DNA of 64,000 nt from Rhodobacter capsulatus (GCF_005144475.1 NZ_SWJZ01000021.1:1-64000); one strand, 5' to 3'. Shown: positions 45,701-54,500, numbered from the stretch's first letter. A program made the numbers and translations. Notes: a model not told the origin generated them from the letters alone.

Positions 45701-48700
45701 GCCGCCCTCGATGCTGTCGGCATCGTCGCCGGTCAGGATCGTGTCATTGCCCGCGCCGCCCAGAACGGTGTCGCGGTCATCGTTCGGGTCGGTATCGGCC
45801 GGGAAAAGCCCCGGATAGCCCAGATCGGGCGCGGCCGCGTCATTGCGGGTGTTGATATAGTCGTTGCCGTCGCCGCCCTCGGCCCGGTCCGAGCCGCGGC
45901 CGGTGGTGATGCTGTCATCGCCGGCGCCCCCCAGCGCGGTGTCATTGCCCGCCACGCCCTCAAGCGTGTCATTGCCAAGCCCGCCGATCAGCAGATCGTC
46001 GCCGGTGCCGCCGATCAGCAGATCATTGTCGTCGCCGCCATCGACCGTGTCATTGCCGTCGCCGCCGCGCAACGTGTCGGCGCCGCCCTCGCCCGAAAGG
46101 CTGTCGTCGCCGTCGCCGCCCTCGACCGAGTCATTGCCGCTGCCCGCGGTCACGGTGTCGTCGCCAAGCCCCGCCAGCACGGTGTCATTGCCCGCGCCCG
46201 CGCGGATGCGGTCGTCGTTCGGGCCGTCGCCCGGCAGGATCGCGTCATTGCCGTCAACCCGGTCGCCCTGCGGATCACCGGTGTAGCCGGTGTCGATCAG
46301 ATCGCCGCCCGCCGTGCCATCGACGTAACCGTCGCGCGGATCGGCGCCGACGGTGACGGTGATGATCGCGGTATCGGTGCCGCCCTGACCGTCCGAGACG
46401 GTATAGGTGATCGTGGCCGCGCCGGAAAAGCCGGTGGCCGGGGTGAAGGTGATGGTGCCGTCGGCATTCACCGTGACGGTGCCGTTCGGGCTGGAAGCGC
46501 CGGTCACCGTCAGGGTGTCGCCGTCGATGTCGGTGTCATTGGCCAGAACCGGCACGGTGACCGCGGTCTGGAACGTCGTCGCGGCGCTGTCGTTCACCGC
46601 ATCGGGGCTGTCGTTCACCGGGGTCACGGTGACATTCACCGTCGCGGTGTCGGTCAGCCCGGCCGGATCGCGCACCGTATAGGTGATGGTGTCGGGGCCG
46701 TTGTAATTGGCGTTCGGCACATAGGTCAGCGTGCCATCGGCATTGACCGTCACCGTGCCATGCAGCGCGGTGGCCCCGGTCACCGTCAGCGTGTCGCCAT
46801 CGGGATCGCTGTCATTGGCCAGAACGGTGATCGTCTTCGTGCCGTCCTCGGCCAGGCTGGCGCTGTCGTTCACCGCATCGGGACGGTGGTTGACGTCATC
46901 GCCGGTGATGCTCTCGATCTCGGTGAAGTCGAGCGAGCCGGTCACGTTGCCATCGGCATCGAGGAATTCGACGGTGCCGTTGTAGCCGTTGCCGTTGCTG
47001 TCGGCGGTCTGGTTCACCACGCGCCAGTCGCCCTGGCCGCGGATGTCGAGCGTGTCGTGATCGTCGCCACCCGCGCCGCCATCGACGGTGTCGCCCGCCG
47101 CGCCATGGATCACGTCGCGGTCATCGCCCGCCGAGATCCGGTCATTGCCCGCGCCGCCGCTGATGACGTCATTGCCACCCTGACCAAGGATCGTGTCATC
47201 GCCCTCGCCGCCCGAAAGCGTGTCATCGCCCGCCTCGTCCGCATCAACCGCCGGAACGGTGCTGCAGGTCAGGTCGGTCACGGTGATCGCCTGATCCGAG
47301 GCGCCGCCGTTGTTGTAGTCGATCTCGATCCGCGCGACGATGCCGTCGATATGCACCAGCACCGAGCCGGTGGCCGAGGCGGGCGAGAGCGAGCCGCCAT
47401 TGTCCAGATCATGGCCGGTGACGGTGCCGTTCGACAGCGTCTGCCCGCCTTCCAGCGTATAGGTGACGTTCAGCAGGTTGCCCTGCGCGTCATAGGCGCG
47501 GACGGTGACGATGTCCTGATGGAAATCGCCGTTCGGGCCGATGTCGATGTCGTTGATGCGGAAGCTGACATCGGTCACCGCCGAGGCGTAATCGGCATTG
47601 GTCGAGGTGAAGTTCAGCGCGGTGGTCGAAGTGTCGCCCGTGCCGCCGTTGCCGTAAAGCTGCAGCCCGCCCGCGCCGTTCAGCCCGTCGCCAGCCTCGA
47701 CATATTGCGCCGCATTGGTCGAGGTCGCGGTGCCGCCGCAGGTCTGGTCGGTGAAGCCGAAGGTCACCCGCACGCCGCCCATGTCATAAGACGCGCCGTT
47801 GACGATCTCGCCGCAATTCTGGCTGAAGCCCTGCCAGTCCATCGTCAGATCGCGCGCGGGGGTGCCGGCGTCCAGATCGCCGTCGCCCTCGATATAGTCG
47901 TTGCCCGCGCCGCCCTCGATGCTGTCGTCATCGGCGCCGCCGTAAAGGCTGTCATCCGAGCCCTGGCCGACAATCGTGTCGTTGCCGTCCATGCCGTGGA
48001 AGACGTTGGTATAGGTGTCCGAGGCCGAGGTGCCCTGATGGTCGAAGCCGACAAGGCTGTCGTTGTGATCCGAACCGATCACCCCGTCGACGCCCGAGGC
48101 GATGGAATCGCCCGCCGCATCGCCGCCCGACAGCGCCCCGGTGCCAAGGTTGACATTCACCCCCGCGCCGGAATTCGAATAGTCGATGATGTCAAGCCCG
48201 GCACCGCCGTTGAACGTGTCGTTGCCCGCACCGCCGACAAAGGTGTCGTCGCCGTTGCCGCCAAACAGCAGGTCATTGTCGGCGCCGCCGTCGATCAGGT
48301 CGTTGCCGTCCTCGCCATGGACGGTATCGGCCGCCGCGCCCGACCGGATCGTGTCATTGCCCGCCCCCGCGACGACGCTGTCGGCATGGCCGCCGCGGTA
48401 GTCGTTGGCGTCGATCCTGTCGCCTTCCGGATCGCCGGTGTAGCTCGTGTCGATCAGATCGGCGCCCGCGGTGCCCTCGACGATGCCGTCGAGCGTCGGA
48501 TAGGTCGCCAGCGCGGAATAGGGAACCGAGGGGCAGTTGTCGGTGCAGGACACGATCTTGTAGCTGACCCCCGTCTGCAGCGGCGCCGAAGACACGATGC
48601 CGACCATGTCATTGTCTGACATTTCAAACGCATAGACGGTGATGTAGCCCGAAGGATCGGTGCAACCGGCGGGGCAGACGGTATAGGCGTATTCGGGGGT

Positions 48701-48964
48701 GATGCGGCCCGAGGCGGAGCCGTAGCTCGAGCCTTCGAGGGTCTCGCTCGAGTTCAGCGTCTGATCGCCGTCGCCGTCGTTGAAGTAGCTGTCATTGTCG
48801 CGCACGGTGATCTGGTTGACCGTCGCGCCCGTGCCGATGGTGAAGGTGGCGCCCGCGGCATTGCTCAGCCCGGAGGCGCTGTCGGCGAAAAGACCCGCTT
48901 TCGAAGAGCTGATGTTCGACAAATCCCACGCGAAAATCGTGCGATCGCTGAAAGTATAGGTCAT
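42767..48964 (-). CDS. Giant RTX adhesin-like protein with C-terminal Hint domain, 2065 residues
   Basis: Order of parts: a unique N-terminal region with two cysteine pairs (1-160), RTX blocks (160-365), an inserted beta-sandwich-like domain (about 369-566, with paired cysteines), and short RTX (570-650). Two tandem VCBS/cadherin-like units follow (about 695-880, NHRPDAVNDSASLAEDG and VNDSPDAVNDSAATTFQ), then a very long RTX region (890-1865). A Hint domain starts at Cys1872 (PCFTPGTLIATPKGE). No Sec signal is seen. Calcium would fold the repeats outside the cell after type I secretion; no secretion ABC transporter is in the window. The highly repetitive DNA also creates long but meaningless frames on the other strand. 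Confidence 0.92.
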   Translation of the reverse strand: MTYTFSDRTIFAWDLSNISSSKAGLFADSASGLSNAAGATFTIGTGATVNQITVRDNDSYFNDGDGDQTLNSSETLEGSSYGSASGRITPEYAYTVCPAGCTDPSGYITVYAFEMSDNDMVGIVSSAPLQTGVSYKIVSCTDNCPSVPYSALATYPTLDGIVEGTAGADLIDTSYTGDPEGDRIDANDYRGGHADSVVAGAGNDTIRSGAAADTVHGEDGNDLIDGGADNDLLFGGNGDDTFVGGAGNDTFNGGAGLDIIDYSNSGAGVNVNLGTGALSGGDAAGDSIASGVDGVIGSDHNDSLVGFDHQGTSASDTYTNVFHGMDGNDTIVGQGSDDSLYGGADDDSIEGGAGNDYIEGDGDLDAGTPARDLTMDWQGFSQNCGEIVNGASYDMGGVRVTFGFTDQTCGGTATSTNAAQYVEAGDGLNGAGGLQLYGNGGTGDTSTTALNFTSTNADYASAVTDVSFRINDIDIGPNGDFHQDIVTVRAYDAQGNLLNVTYTLEGGQTLSNGTVTGHDLDNGGSLSPASATGSVLVHIDGIVARIEIDYNNGGASDQAITVTDLTCSTVPAVDADEAGDDTLSGGEGDDTILGQGGNDVISGGAGNDRISAGDDRDVIHGAAGDTVDGGAGGDDHDTLDIRGQGDWRVVNQTADSNGNGYNGTVEFLDADGNVTGSLDFTEIESITGDDVNHRPDAVNDSASLAEDGTKTITVLANDSDPDGDTLTVTGATALHGTVTVNADGTLTYVPNANYNGPDTITYTVRDPAGLTDTATVNVTVTPVNDSPDAVNDSAATTFQTAVTVPVLANDTDIDGDTLTVTGASSPNGTVTVNADGTITFTPATGFSGAATITYTVSDGQGGTDTAIITVTVGADPRDGYVDGTAGGDLIDTGYTGDPQGDRVDGNDAILPGDGPNDDRIRAGAGNDTVLAGLGDDTVTAGSGNDSVEGGDGDDSLSGEGGADTLRGGDGNDTVDGGDDNDLLIGGTGDDLLIGGLGNDTLEGVAGNDTALGGAGDDSITTGRGSDRAEGGDGNDYINTRNDAAAPDLGYPGLFPADTDPNDDRDTVLGGAGNDTILTGDDADSIEGGSGNDVIDAGVDADTVLGGEGDDTITSGEGSDVVDGGAGNDIIYGGLGPTVPDAMNIPDATDLVQNNGMDTIHGGDGNDVIYGEDDDDLLHGDAGNDTIDGGIDEDTIFGGTGNDSLIGGAGADQISGGDDRDTFAVATAAAGAGDVIDGNEGGDDYDTLDLTGAGRTNILYDPNNPENGTVQFLDDHGNVVGTLTFSNIENIIVDRDGIVTGTDGADLIDYDYTGDPEGDKIDHNDALIPGDGPQDDRVVAGAGNDTIRSGLGNDTVDAGTGDDSVEAGSGDDSVLGGDGNDTILGEAGDDTLDGGAGNDSITGGLDDDSILGGAGDDILDGRGGLDTIDGGEGNDSIDGGDGNDSVSGGTGNDTLFGELGNDTLTGGEGRDLVDGGDGDDLIDTSGTGSPDIAYPGLYGADSDPNDDRDTVIAGTGNDTIRTGDDADSIDAGQGNDVIDAGDDADTVAAGIGDDLVIGGEGSDSISGGDGNDTIHADNGPGTTSPTEVTDDTDPVPQNGRDTVRGGEGNDVIYGGDDDDLLSGDNGNDWIDGGIDEDTITGGEGNDTLLGGAGDDSLDGGNSSDSLDGGAGNDTLLGGEGNDTLLGGDGNDSLDGGSASDTLDGGAGDDTLTGGEGDDSILGGEGNDLAAGGTGQDTIRGGAGDDTITGDDGDDRLYGDAGNDSLSGGQGQDLLEGGAGNDTLLGGDGVDTLSGGDDRDVFIVVNRDGGNHDVIDGNEGGDDFDTLDLTTAGPLRIAYDPTNPENGTVTFLDDHGNVTGSLTFRNIEKVIPPCFTPGTLIATPKGERLVEELREGDKILTRDNGIQEIRWIGRTDLTRAQLLAAPHLKPVLIRAGSLGNGLPERDMLVSPNHRMLVANERTALYFEEHEVLVAAKHLIDNRGVKPVETLGTSYIHFMFDRHEVVLGNGAWTESFQPGDQSLEGLGNAQRAEILELFPELRCREGLEGYGAARKILKKHEAALLRHR

Positions 48965-49469
48965 GGCAGCCTCTCCTTACCCCGATTGGCGAAGACAATG
49001 CCCCGCAAGCCTTGAACGTTCGGCCCTGCCCCGCGCAGCGCCCGTCACTCGTCACCGGCGGAAAAAAATCCCACCTGAAAGGACGCGACATTTTCACGCG
49101 GTCGGGCTGGAGCAGGATGCACGAAGCGGACCGCCAAAACGGCGGTCTCGGTCTCGATCGCTTCGCGGTCGTTGCGGGATGGCAGATCATCCCGGTCACG
49201 GCAGCACCACTTCAACCGTTCCGAGCATCCGAAGATGTCGAACGTCCTCGACCGCCCCCACGGCCGATGCCCAACACGGGCTCTTACGTGATACCAAGAG
49301 GCCGAGCTTCGGGGAACGGGAATCTGCCGCAATCTTGCCCCGATTTTTCCCCGATCCCTCCCCGATTGCCCAAGCGCCGCCGCGATTTCGCGCCGATCCC
49401 GCCACGATTGTTTCCGCAATCCCCGGAGGACGGCGCCGAAATGCGACAAAAAACCTAAAATTTGTCCTG

Positions 49470-49485
49470 TTTACCAAGCATTAAC
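49470..49485. promoter_or_regulatory. Possible CtrA site, TTTA-N7-TTAAC
   Basis: TTTACCAAGCATTAAC differs at one base from TTAA-N7-TTAAC. It lies 506 bases upstream of the RTX start and 359 upstream of ppk2, in a GC-rich context where TTAA is scarce. Confidence 0.35.
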
Positions 49486-49688
49486 CCTGCCCCGACGGGC
49501 GGGATCGGGGGCTTCGGGCGGGCGGTTTCGATCGGGCGTTTCCGGAATTGCAACAATGCGGCGCCCCGAGCGTTTCCGATCCGGCATCATTCTTCGGCCC
49601 GCGCCGGAACAATGGCGGCCGCGTCATTGTTCCGCCATTGCGACCAAAGCGGGCGAAACCGCCACTTTGTTCGCCAATGCACCGCGGA

Positions 49689-49702
49689 TGTGACGAATCA
49701 CA
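49689..49702. promoter_or_regulatory. CRP/FNR-family-like palindrome
   Basis: TGTGACGAATCACA has perfect TGTGA/TCACA half sites but a four-base spacer, as in FNR-type sites, rather than the six of CRP. It lies 142 bases upstream of ppk2. Confidence 0.45.
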
Positions 49703-49843
49703 TTTTGGTTAGCGGAACCGGCGATTCCCTGCCGACGCGCCGCCCCGACGATCCGCCCGCCGCGCGGCAAGGCGGCGGCTTCGTCTTTGCCTCCGGCTTG
49801 CGGGCCGCTATAGTGAAGGCGCTTCACATTCAAAGGGCGGCGC

Positions 49844-50785
49844 ATGGGCAAGGATCACGGACCCTCCGACAGGGACAGAGCCGGGGACACGAAGGACCTG
49901 ACGCCCGAGGGGCTTCCCAGACTGCCCTTCGTCGGGGAAATCACCAAATTCCTGCGCCATGACGCCCCCGAAAGCCTGCGCCGGGCGATCGAGACGGCGA
50001 AACCCGACGAGATCCTCTCGGCCTCTTTTCCCTATCGCGAAGAGCTGGCGAAAAAGACCTATGAGGCGCAGATGCGGCCGCTGCAGGTCGAGCTGGTGAA
50101 GATGAGCTGGGGGCTCAAGCGGGACGGGCGGCGGCTCGTGGTGCTGTTCGAGGGCCGCGACGCCGCGGGCAAGGGCGGCACGATCGAGCGCATGCGCGAG
50201 AATCTGAACCCGCGCCAGGCCAATGTCGTCGCGCTGCCGACACCGACCGAGCGCGAACAGGGTCAGTGGTATTTTCAGCGTTACGTGGAACGGCTGCCCG
50301 CGGCGGGGGAAATCGCGCTGTTCGACCGGTCGTGGTACAACCGCGGCGTGGTCGAGCAGGTTTTCGGCTTTTGCACCGCCGAGCAGCGCACGCGTTTCTT
50401 TGCCCAGCTGCCCGGCTTCGAGCAGATGCTGATCGACGAGGGCATCGTTCTGGTGAAGCTCTGGCTGTCGGTGGCCCGCGCCGAGCAGCTCAAGCGTTTC
50501 CTCGACCGCGAACAGGATCCGCTCAAGCAATGGAAGCTGAGCTGGATCGACGTCGAGGGGCTGCGGAAATGGGATGCCTATACGGTTGCCATCGCGGAAA
50601 CGCTGCGCCGTTCGGACACCGCGGCCGCGCCCTGGACGGTGATCCGCGCCGATGACAAGTATCGCGCCCGCATCGCCGCGATCCAGACCGTGCTGGCGGC
50701 GCTCGATTACCCGGGCAAGGACCGGGCGGCGATCGGCACGCCCGATCCGCTGATCTGCGGGGGCATCGATCACGTCGATGGCTAA
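49844..50785 (+). CDS. ppk2: Polyphosphate kinase 2
   Basis: The 313-residue product is a single-domain PPK2, which transfers phosphate between polyphosphate and nucleotides. Walker A is [16 protein letters not shown], Walker B is [13 protein letters not shown], and the lid includes [10 protein letters not shown]. The N-terminal extension of about 50 residues is normal for the family. The last 8 bases overlap the TetR gene. In Rhodobacteraceae, PPK2 usually acts with GDP or ADP; the direction cannot be judged from sequence. Confidence 0.95.
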   Translation: MGKDHGPSDRDRAGDTKDLTPEGLPRLPFVGEITKFLRHDAPESLRRAIETAKPDEILSASFPYREELAKKTYEAQMRPLQVELVKMSWGLKRDGRRLVVLFEGRDAAGKGGTIERMRENLNPRQANVVALPTPTEREQGQWYFQRYVERLPAAGEIALFDRSWYNRGVVEQVFGFCTAEQRTRFFAQLPGFEQMLIDEGIVLVKLWLSVARAEQLKRFLDREQDPLKQWKLSWIDVEGLRKWDAYTVAIAETLRRSDTAAAPWTVIRADDKYRARIAAIQTVLAALDYPGKDRAAIGTPDPLICGGIDHVDG

Positions 50786-51395
50786 GGCAGGATACCATCA
50801 CGGCAACCTCCGCCAGGCTCTGGTCGAGGCGGCCCTGGCGCTGATTGCCGCGCGCGGCGCGCAGGGCTTCACGCTGTCGGAAGCCGCCAAGGAGGCGGGC
50901 GTCACCCCCGCCGCGGTCTATCGCCACTTTGCCGGGCGCGAGGATCTGATCGCCGAATGCGCGCGGCAGGGCTATGCGATCTTCGCCGATCTGATGGAAC
51001 ATGCCTGGAACGGCGGCAAACCTACGGCGCTCTCGGCCTTTGGCGCGACGGGGCGGGCCTATCTCGCCTTCGCGCGGAAATTTCCCGGCCATTACATGGC
51101 GATGTTCGAAAGCGGCCTGTCGCCCAACCGCTCGCCCGAACTGGCGGCGGGGATGGCGCGGGCCGAGGCGGTGGCGCTGAAGGCGACGCAGGCGCTCTCG
51201 GCCCATATCCCCGAGGGACGCCGCCCGCCGCCCTCGATGGTGGCGGCGCATGTCCGCGCGCTCTCGCATGGGGTGGTCGAGCTTTACGCCCGCGCCGCGC
51301 CGGGCACGCAATCGCCCTTTTCGCCCGAGGATCTGCTGGAAAGCGGCATCGGCGTCTATCTGCGCGGGCTCGGCCTGATCGCCCCCGACGGCTAG
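50778..51395 (+). CDS. TetR-family regulator
   Basis: The 205-residue product has an N-terminal helix-turn-helix ([25 protein letters not shown], in part [13 protein letters not shown]) and a C-terminal ligand domain of the WHG type. Its start lies inside the end of ppk2 in another frame, so the genes are coupled. It may control ppk2 or the neighbouring exporter; the ligand is unknown. Confidence 0.9.
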   Translation: MAKAGYHHGNLRQALVEAALALIAARGAQGFTLSEAAKEAGVTPAAVYRHFAGREDLIAECARQGYAIFADLMEHAWNGGKPTALSAFGATGRAYLAFARKFPGHYMAMFESGLSPNRSPELAAGMARAEAVALKATQALSAHIPEGRRPPPSMVAAHVRALSHGVVELYARAAPGTQSPFSPEDLLESGIGVYLRGLGLIAPDG

Positions 51396-51419
51396 ACGCC
51401 CGCCGCCAGAAGCCCGCCG

Positions 51420-52043
51420 CTAAAAGATCGAGGCAAAGGCCCAAAGGCCGAAGCCCGCCATCGTCAGGCTGGAGACCCGCGCCGTCCAGAGCGCGAAGGC
51501 GGGCGGCAGGCGGTGATGCAGGGCCGCGACCAGGCCGGACAGGAACGCCCACCAGCAGATCGAGCCCAGAAACACCCCCGCGACAAGGGCGGCGATGGCC
51601 AGCCCCGATCCGGTCTGCGCCAGACCCAGCCCGGCGAAGATCGCGGCGAACAAAAGGATCGTCGGCGGGTTGGTGATCGTCAGCCCATAGGTGACAAGGG
51701 TGGTGCGCCACAGGCTGCGCGCCTCGGGCACCTGCGCCGCCGCGGGCTCGCCCGCCTGCCCGCGCGGCCAGCCGTTCCAGGCAAGCCCCATCAGGAACGC
51801 CCCGCCGATCAGACCCAGCGGCACCGCGATGCGCTCGACCAGATCCTGGAAGACGGCGAAGCCGACGGCGGCGCCGGTGGCAAAGGTCAGATCGGCCAAG
51901 GCCGTGCCCAGCCCCCCCGCGACGCCCGCCCAAAACCCGCGCGCCAGCGTGCGCTGGATGCACAGCGCCCCCATCGGCCCGATCGGCGCGGCGATCGCCA
52001 GCCCGATGAACAGCCCCTTTCCGAACAGCACAAGCGCGTCCAT
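51420..52043 (-). CDS. LysE-family amino acid exporter
   Basis: The 207-residue product has about six spans and the family start FIGLAIAAPIGPMGALCIQRTLARGF in part (AAPIGPMGALCIQRTL), followed by GGLGTALADLTFA. It exports amino acids or related compounds. It lies one base after an Lrp/AsnC regulator gene on the same strand, an arrangement typical of regulated exporters (as lysG-lysE or lrp-brnFE). Confidence 0.9.
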   Translation of the reverse strand: MDALVLFGKGLFIGLAIAAPIGPMGALCIQRTLARGFWAGVAGGLGTALADLTFATGAAVGFAVFQDLVERIAVPLGLIGGAFLMGLAWNGWPRGQAGEPAAAQVPEARSLWRTTLVTYGLTITNPPTILLFAAIFAGLGLAQTGSGLAIAALVAGVFLGSICWWAFLSGLVAALHHRLPPAFALWTARVSSLTMAGFGLWAFASIF

Positions 52044-52044
52044 T

Positions 52045-52491
52045 CTATCTCCTGTAACGAAACGGCGGCTCGACCACGGTCGAAAGCGCCAGCATGGTTT
52101 CGGTCCGCGCGATCCAGCCCGCCCGTTTCAGCGCGACCAGAAAGTCCTCGACCGCGACAAGCGAGGCGACGCGGATCTGCACCAGATAGGACCAGCCGCC
52201 GGTGACATGATGACAGGCGGTGACGGCGGTGTTGTCCGCGATGGCGGCACGAAAGGCGGTCTCGTCGATGCCCTCGGCCAGCGCGATCCAGACGAAGGCG
52301 GCGACCGGCAGGCCCACCGCCTCGGGATCGACATCGGCGCGCGTGCGGCGCAGCACGCCGCGTTCGATCAATCGGCGCAGTCGGTCATTGACCGCCGAGG
52401 GCGACAGCCCCACCCGCACCCCAAGCTGCGCCATCGACTGCCGCGCATCCTCGCTCAAAAGCGCGCAAATCTTTCTGTCGATCTCGTCCAT
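52045..52491 (-). CDS. Lrp/AsnC-family regulator
   Basis: The 148-residue product starts MDEIDRKICALLSEDARQSM. The helix-turn-helix follows (LGVRVGLSPSAVNDRLRRL) and then the RAM ligand-binding domain (about 70-148). The start is uncertain because the ATGs at 52521 and 52533 are in frame too and none has a strong ribosome-binding site. It most likely controls the adjoining lysE-type exporter in response to an amino acid. Confidence 0.88.
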   Translation of the reverse strand: MDEIDRKICALLSEDARQSMAQLGVRVGLSPSAVNDRLRRLIERGVLRRTRADVDPEAVGLPVAAFVWIALAEGIDETAFRAAIADNTAVTACHHVTGGWSYLVQIRVASLVAVEDFLVALKRAGWIARTETMLALSTVVEPPFRYRR

Positions 52492-52783
52492 GATGCCGAT
52501 CTGTCCGCTCTGATGCGTCATTTGCCGGATCATGTCCGAAATTTTTCCGCATTCAACGGAGATTTTCCAGTCGCCGGACACTATACGTCGGCGCCGGGCC
52601 GAACGGCCATGCCACCGGATGACATCCGATTTCGCCCCTTGCCCCCTGCCGAGCAAGGGCCTTGCCGCCCTGCGAAGGCGCATCAGTATGCGCGCGGTGA
52701 AAAAGTTTGTCCGGGGATGAAAAAACCGGTTGCGCCCCCCAGAGGCTCACGTTAAACCCCCGCCTCACGACGACCCCTGATGC

Positions 52784-52873
52784 GGAGAGGTGGCAGAGTG
52801 GTCGATTGCGGCGGTCTCGAAAACCGTTGACCCTGCAAGGGGTCCGAGGGTTCGAATCCCTCCCTCTCCGCCA
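52784..52873 (+). tRNA. tRNA-Ser (CGA)
   Basis: A class II tRNA of 90 bases, with acceptor GGAGAGG/CCTCTCC, anticodon loop containing CGA, a long variable arm, T loop GGTTCGAATCC, and encoded CCA. Its 3' end is the attachment site of the integrative element that follows. Confidence 0.97.
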
Positions 52874-52876
52874 CTT
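52861..52876. repeat. Left attachment repeat (attL)
   Basis: TCCCTCTCCGCCACTT comprises the tRNA-Ser 3' end and three bases beyond it. It is identical to 58694-58709. Upstream bases match further, with two mismatches in eight. Confidence 0.88.
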
Positions 52877-52933
52877 ATGTGAATGAGAAAATTTCCCATT
52901 AAAATCAGGCGCTTAAAAGATAGCGCGCCACGC

Positions 52934-52965
52934 ATTCCACACATGCTTACCACACATATCTACCA
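52934..52965. repeat. Array of CCACACA-type repeats near attL
   Basis: ATTCCACACATGC, then ACCACACATA and ACCACAAGC, are spaced 11-13 bases apart, 58 bases inside the left attachment repeat. ATT-CCACACATGC recurs next to the integrase start. These look like arm-type binding sites for the integrase or an excisionase. Confidence 0.55.
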
Positions 52966-53099
52966 CAAGCGCTTCGCACCCTAATTGCTGCGTTTCCGAA
53001 GCAATCAAATGACGCCAATCGGTATGGCGGGCGCGCACGCAAAAGCTCGGCGTGCAGCGTAAATGGCGCTGAAGCGCTACAGGTTGTGAGAACAATTTA

Positions 53100-54254
53100 T
53101 CAGTCTGGCAGCTTGAACAATGAATAAAACGCAAGCTGGTCCAAAGTTAACAGCGCTTGGAGCGCTCTCACCATCGTGTATTGATCGCTAGACGCTACCC
53201 CATGCCCAACAGCGTTGCGTGAAACTGCCTCACTCCGCAAACCGGGTGTGAAACCAGCATAAGTGTAGTCTCTCAAGTATCTCGCGAAGGCTGACGGGAA
53301 TAAAAGCGTGTCTGCTTGACCTGCTTGCTGTTCTGCAGCCTCAACAACGTGGCTCAACAGGCGGTCTATCCGCGCCGTATGTTCACCAGTTGCTCGATAG
53401 AACGCATCCGCCATGATTCCCTCAATTTCTGATAGTATTATCTTTATAACAGGAACTGGATCACGGGCCTTAAATCTATCTATAGCAGACCTAAGAATAT
53501 CTTTCCTTTCAATAAAATGAGATCTCTGCATCCATCGATCAAAAATTCTGTCCACTCTTGCGTCGTCAAACTTTGCAAGCAAATCTTCTTCTGCATACTC
53601 AAGAGGAAGCTCAGCCTCAAGCATTGAGACAAGTAACCTAAATTCTCCCTGCATCAACTCCAAGAAAGGGAACCAGCCAGCAGAAACTATCCCTGCAAAG
53701 AGGCGCTCCTGAGATAGCGCCGCATAAAGATCGGCATAACGGATTTTTCGATACAACGCGCCAAGAGTACGTTGAACCGACGCAACATCAAGATCTGCAG
53801 TGCGATCAAGATCAAAGAAGAGCACAAAGTGCCATCGATCCCGAAGGATACATAAAATACGGTCTTCGGGGTGCAGCTCAATTTCAGGAAATGAAATTGA
53901 TAAAATATCAACAACATCATCTTCATATATTATATCACCAACATCAAATGGACGAGCCCGCCTAATTCTCGTATTGGCGGCAATCTTTAAGTTGTCCACC
54001 CAGAGTTTTGCCGTATTGTCCTGCTTAACAACCAAAACAACAGAATTTGCCGTCGCCAAATCAATGAATTTATCACTTTTCCGCAACCACCCCTCAATTG
54101 CTCCAGTTATGCCACCAATTATTGAATAAAAAAGAGAATCATCCGAAGTAACTGCGACCCTTGTCCAAATCTTCAATGTTCCACCAGGAATGGCAGCAGA
54201 AGCACTAATTCCGACGAAGTTGACATCAACAAGATCAACTGAATTATTTTCCAT
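53100..54254 (-). CDS. Island protein with C-terminal HEPN-like motif, 384 residues
   Basis: I do not recognise a named family. The N-terminal 150 residues are rich in beta strands. The middle and C-terminal regions are helical. Near the C-terminus is SRNAVGHGVASSDQYTMVRA followed by LQALLTLDQLAFYS. This contains R-N-x3-H, the pattern of the HEPN RNase active site, in the common context R-N/H-x2-x-HG followed by a Leu-rich helix. The gene has low GC and begins after an AT-rich 246-base region. HEPN domains often act in toxin and phage-defence proteins, so a defence role is possible, but this is inference. Confidence 0.7.
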   Translation of the reverse strand: MENNSVDLVDVNFVGISASAAIPGGTLKIWTRVAVTSDDSLFYSIIGGITGAIEGWLRKSDKFIDLATANSVVLVVKQDNTAKLWVDNLKIAANTRIRRARPFDVGDIIYEDDVVDILSISFPEIELHPEDRILCILRDRWHFVLFFDLDRTADLDVASVQRTLGALYRKIRYADLYAALSQERLFAGIVSAGWFPFLELMQGEFRLLVSMLEAELPLEYAEEDLLAKFDDARVDRIFDRWMQRSHFIERKDILRSAIDRFKARDPVPVIKIILSEIEGIMADAFYRATGEHTARIDRLLSHVVEAAEQQAGQADTLLFPSAFARYLRDYTYAGFTPGLRSEAVSRNAVGHGVASSDQYTMVRALQALLTLDQLAFYSLFKLPD

Positions 54255-54500
54255 ATTACCTCCATTATCAACATTTATAGGCGCATCGATTTCTCAAGAA
54301 CTCGAACTCATGCACACCTCCACCCAAAATAACAACCGCACTTCCCCCCTGCCGCGTCCAAGCTAGCGCACGGCAAGAAGAAAGTGCAACACCTTTTGCA
54401 ACGCGAATTTGATTGCAATTAGGTGATTACATCAGCAAGATAACCAGCTTATTTTAAACTGATTCCCTCATTGTATCGGCGGCACTTAGATATGTTTTGA

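Larger units (their letters stand above)
48965..49843. other. Gene-poor intergenic stretch of 879 bases
   Basis: Between the giant RTX gene and ppk2, on opposite strands, I find no convincing gene. Several frames of 60-170 codons exist on both strands but have no ribosome-binding site or recognisable pattern. The stretch contains a CtrA-like site (49470-49485) and a CRP/FNR-like palindrome (49689-49702). It must hold both divergent promoters. Confidence 0.6.

Noticed and set aside
42773-48619. A 1948-codon open frame on the plus strand
   Set aside because: It is opposite the giant RTX gene. Repetitive GC-rich codons keep the other strand open. The predicted product is a low-complexity Val/Ala/Arg-rich string with no domain.
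42767-48964. Tandem repeats suggestive of a CRISPR array
   Set aside because: The repeats are imperfect 27-base multiples within an open frame encoding GGxGxDxxx nonapeptides. There are no constant repeats separated by unique spacers and no cas genes.
49045-49449. A 134-codon frame in the RTX-ppk2 intergenic region
   Set aside because: No ribosome-binding site, no hydrophobic or catalytic pattern, and Arg/Gly/Ala bias typical of non-coding GC-rich DNA.
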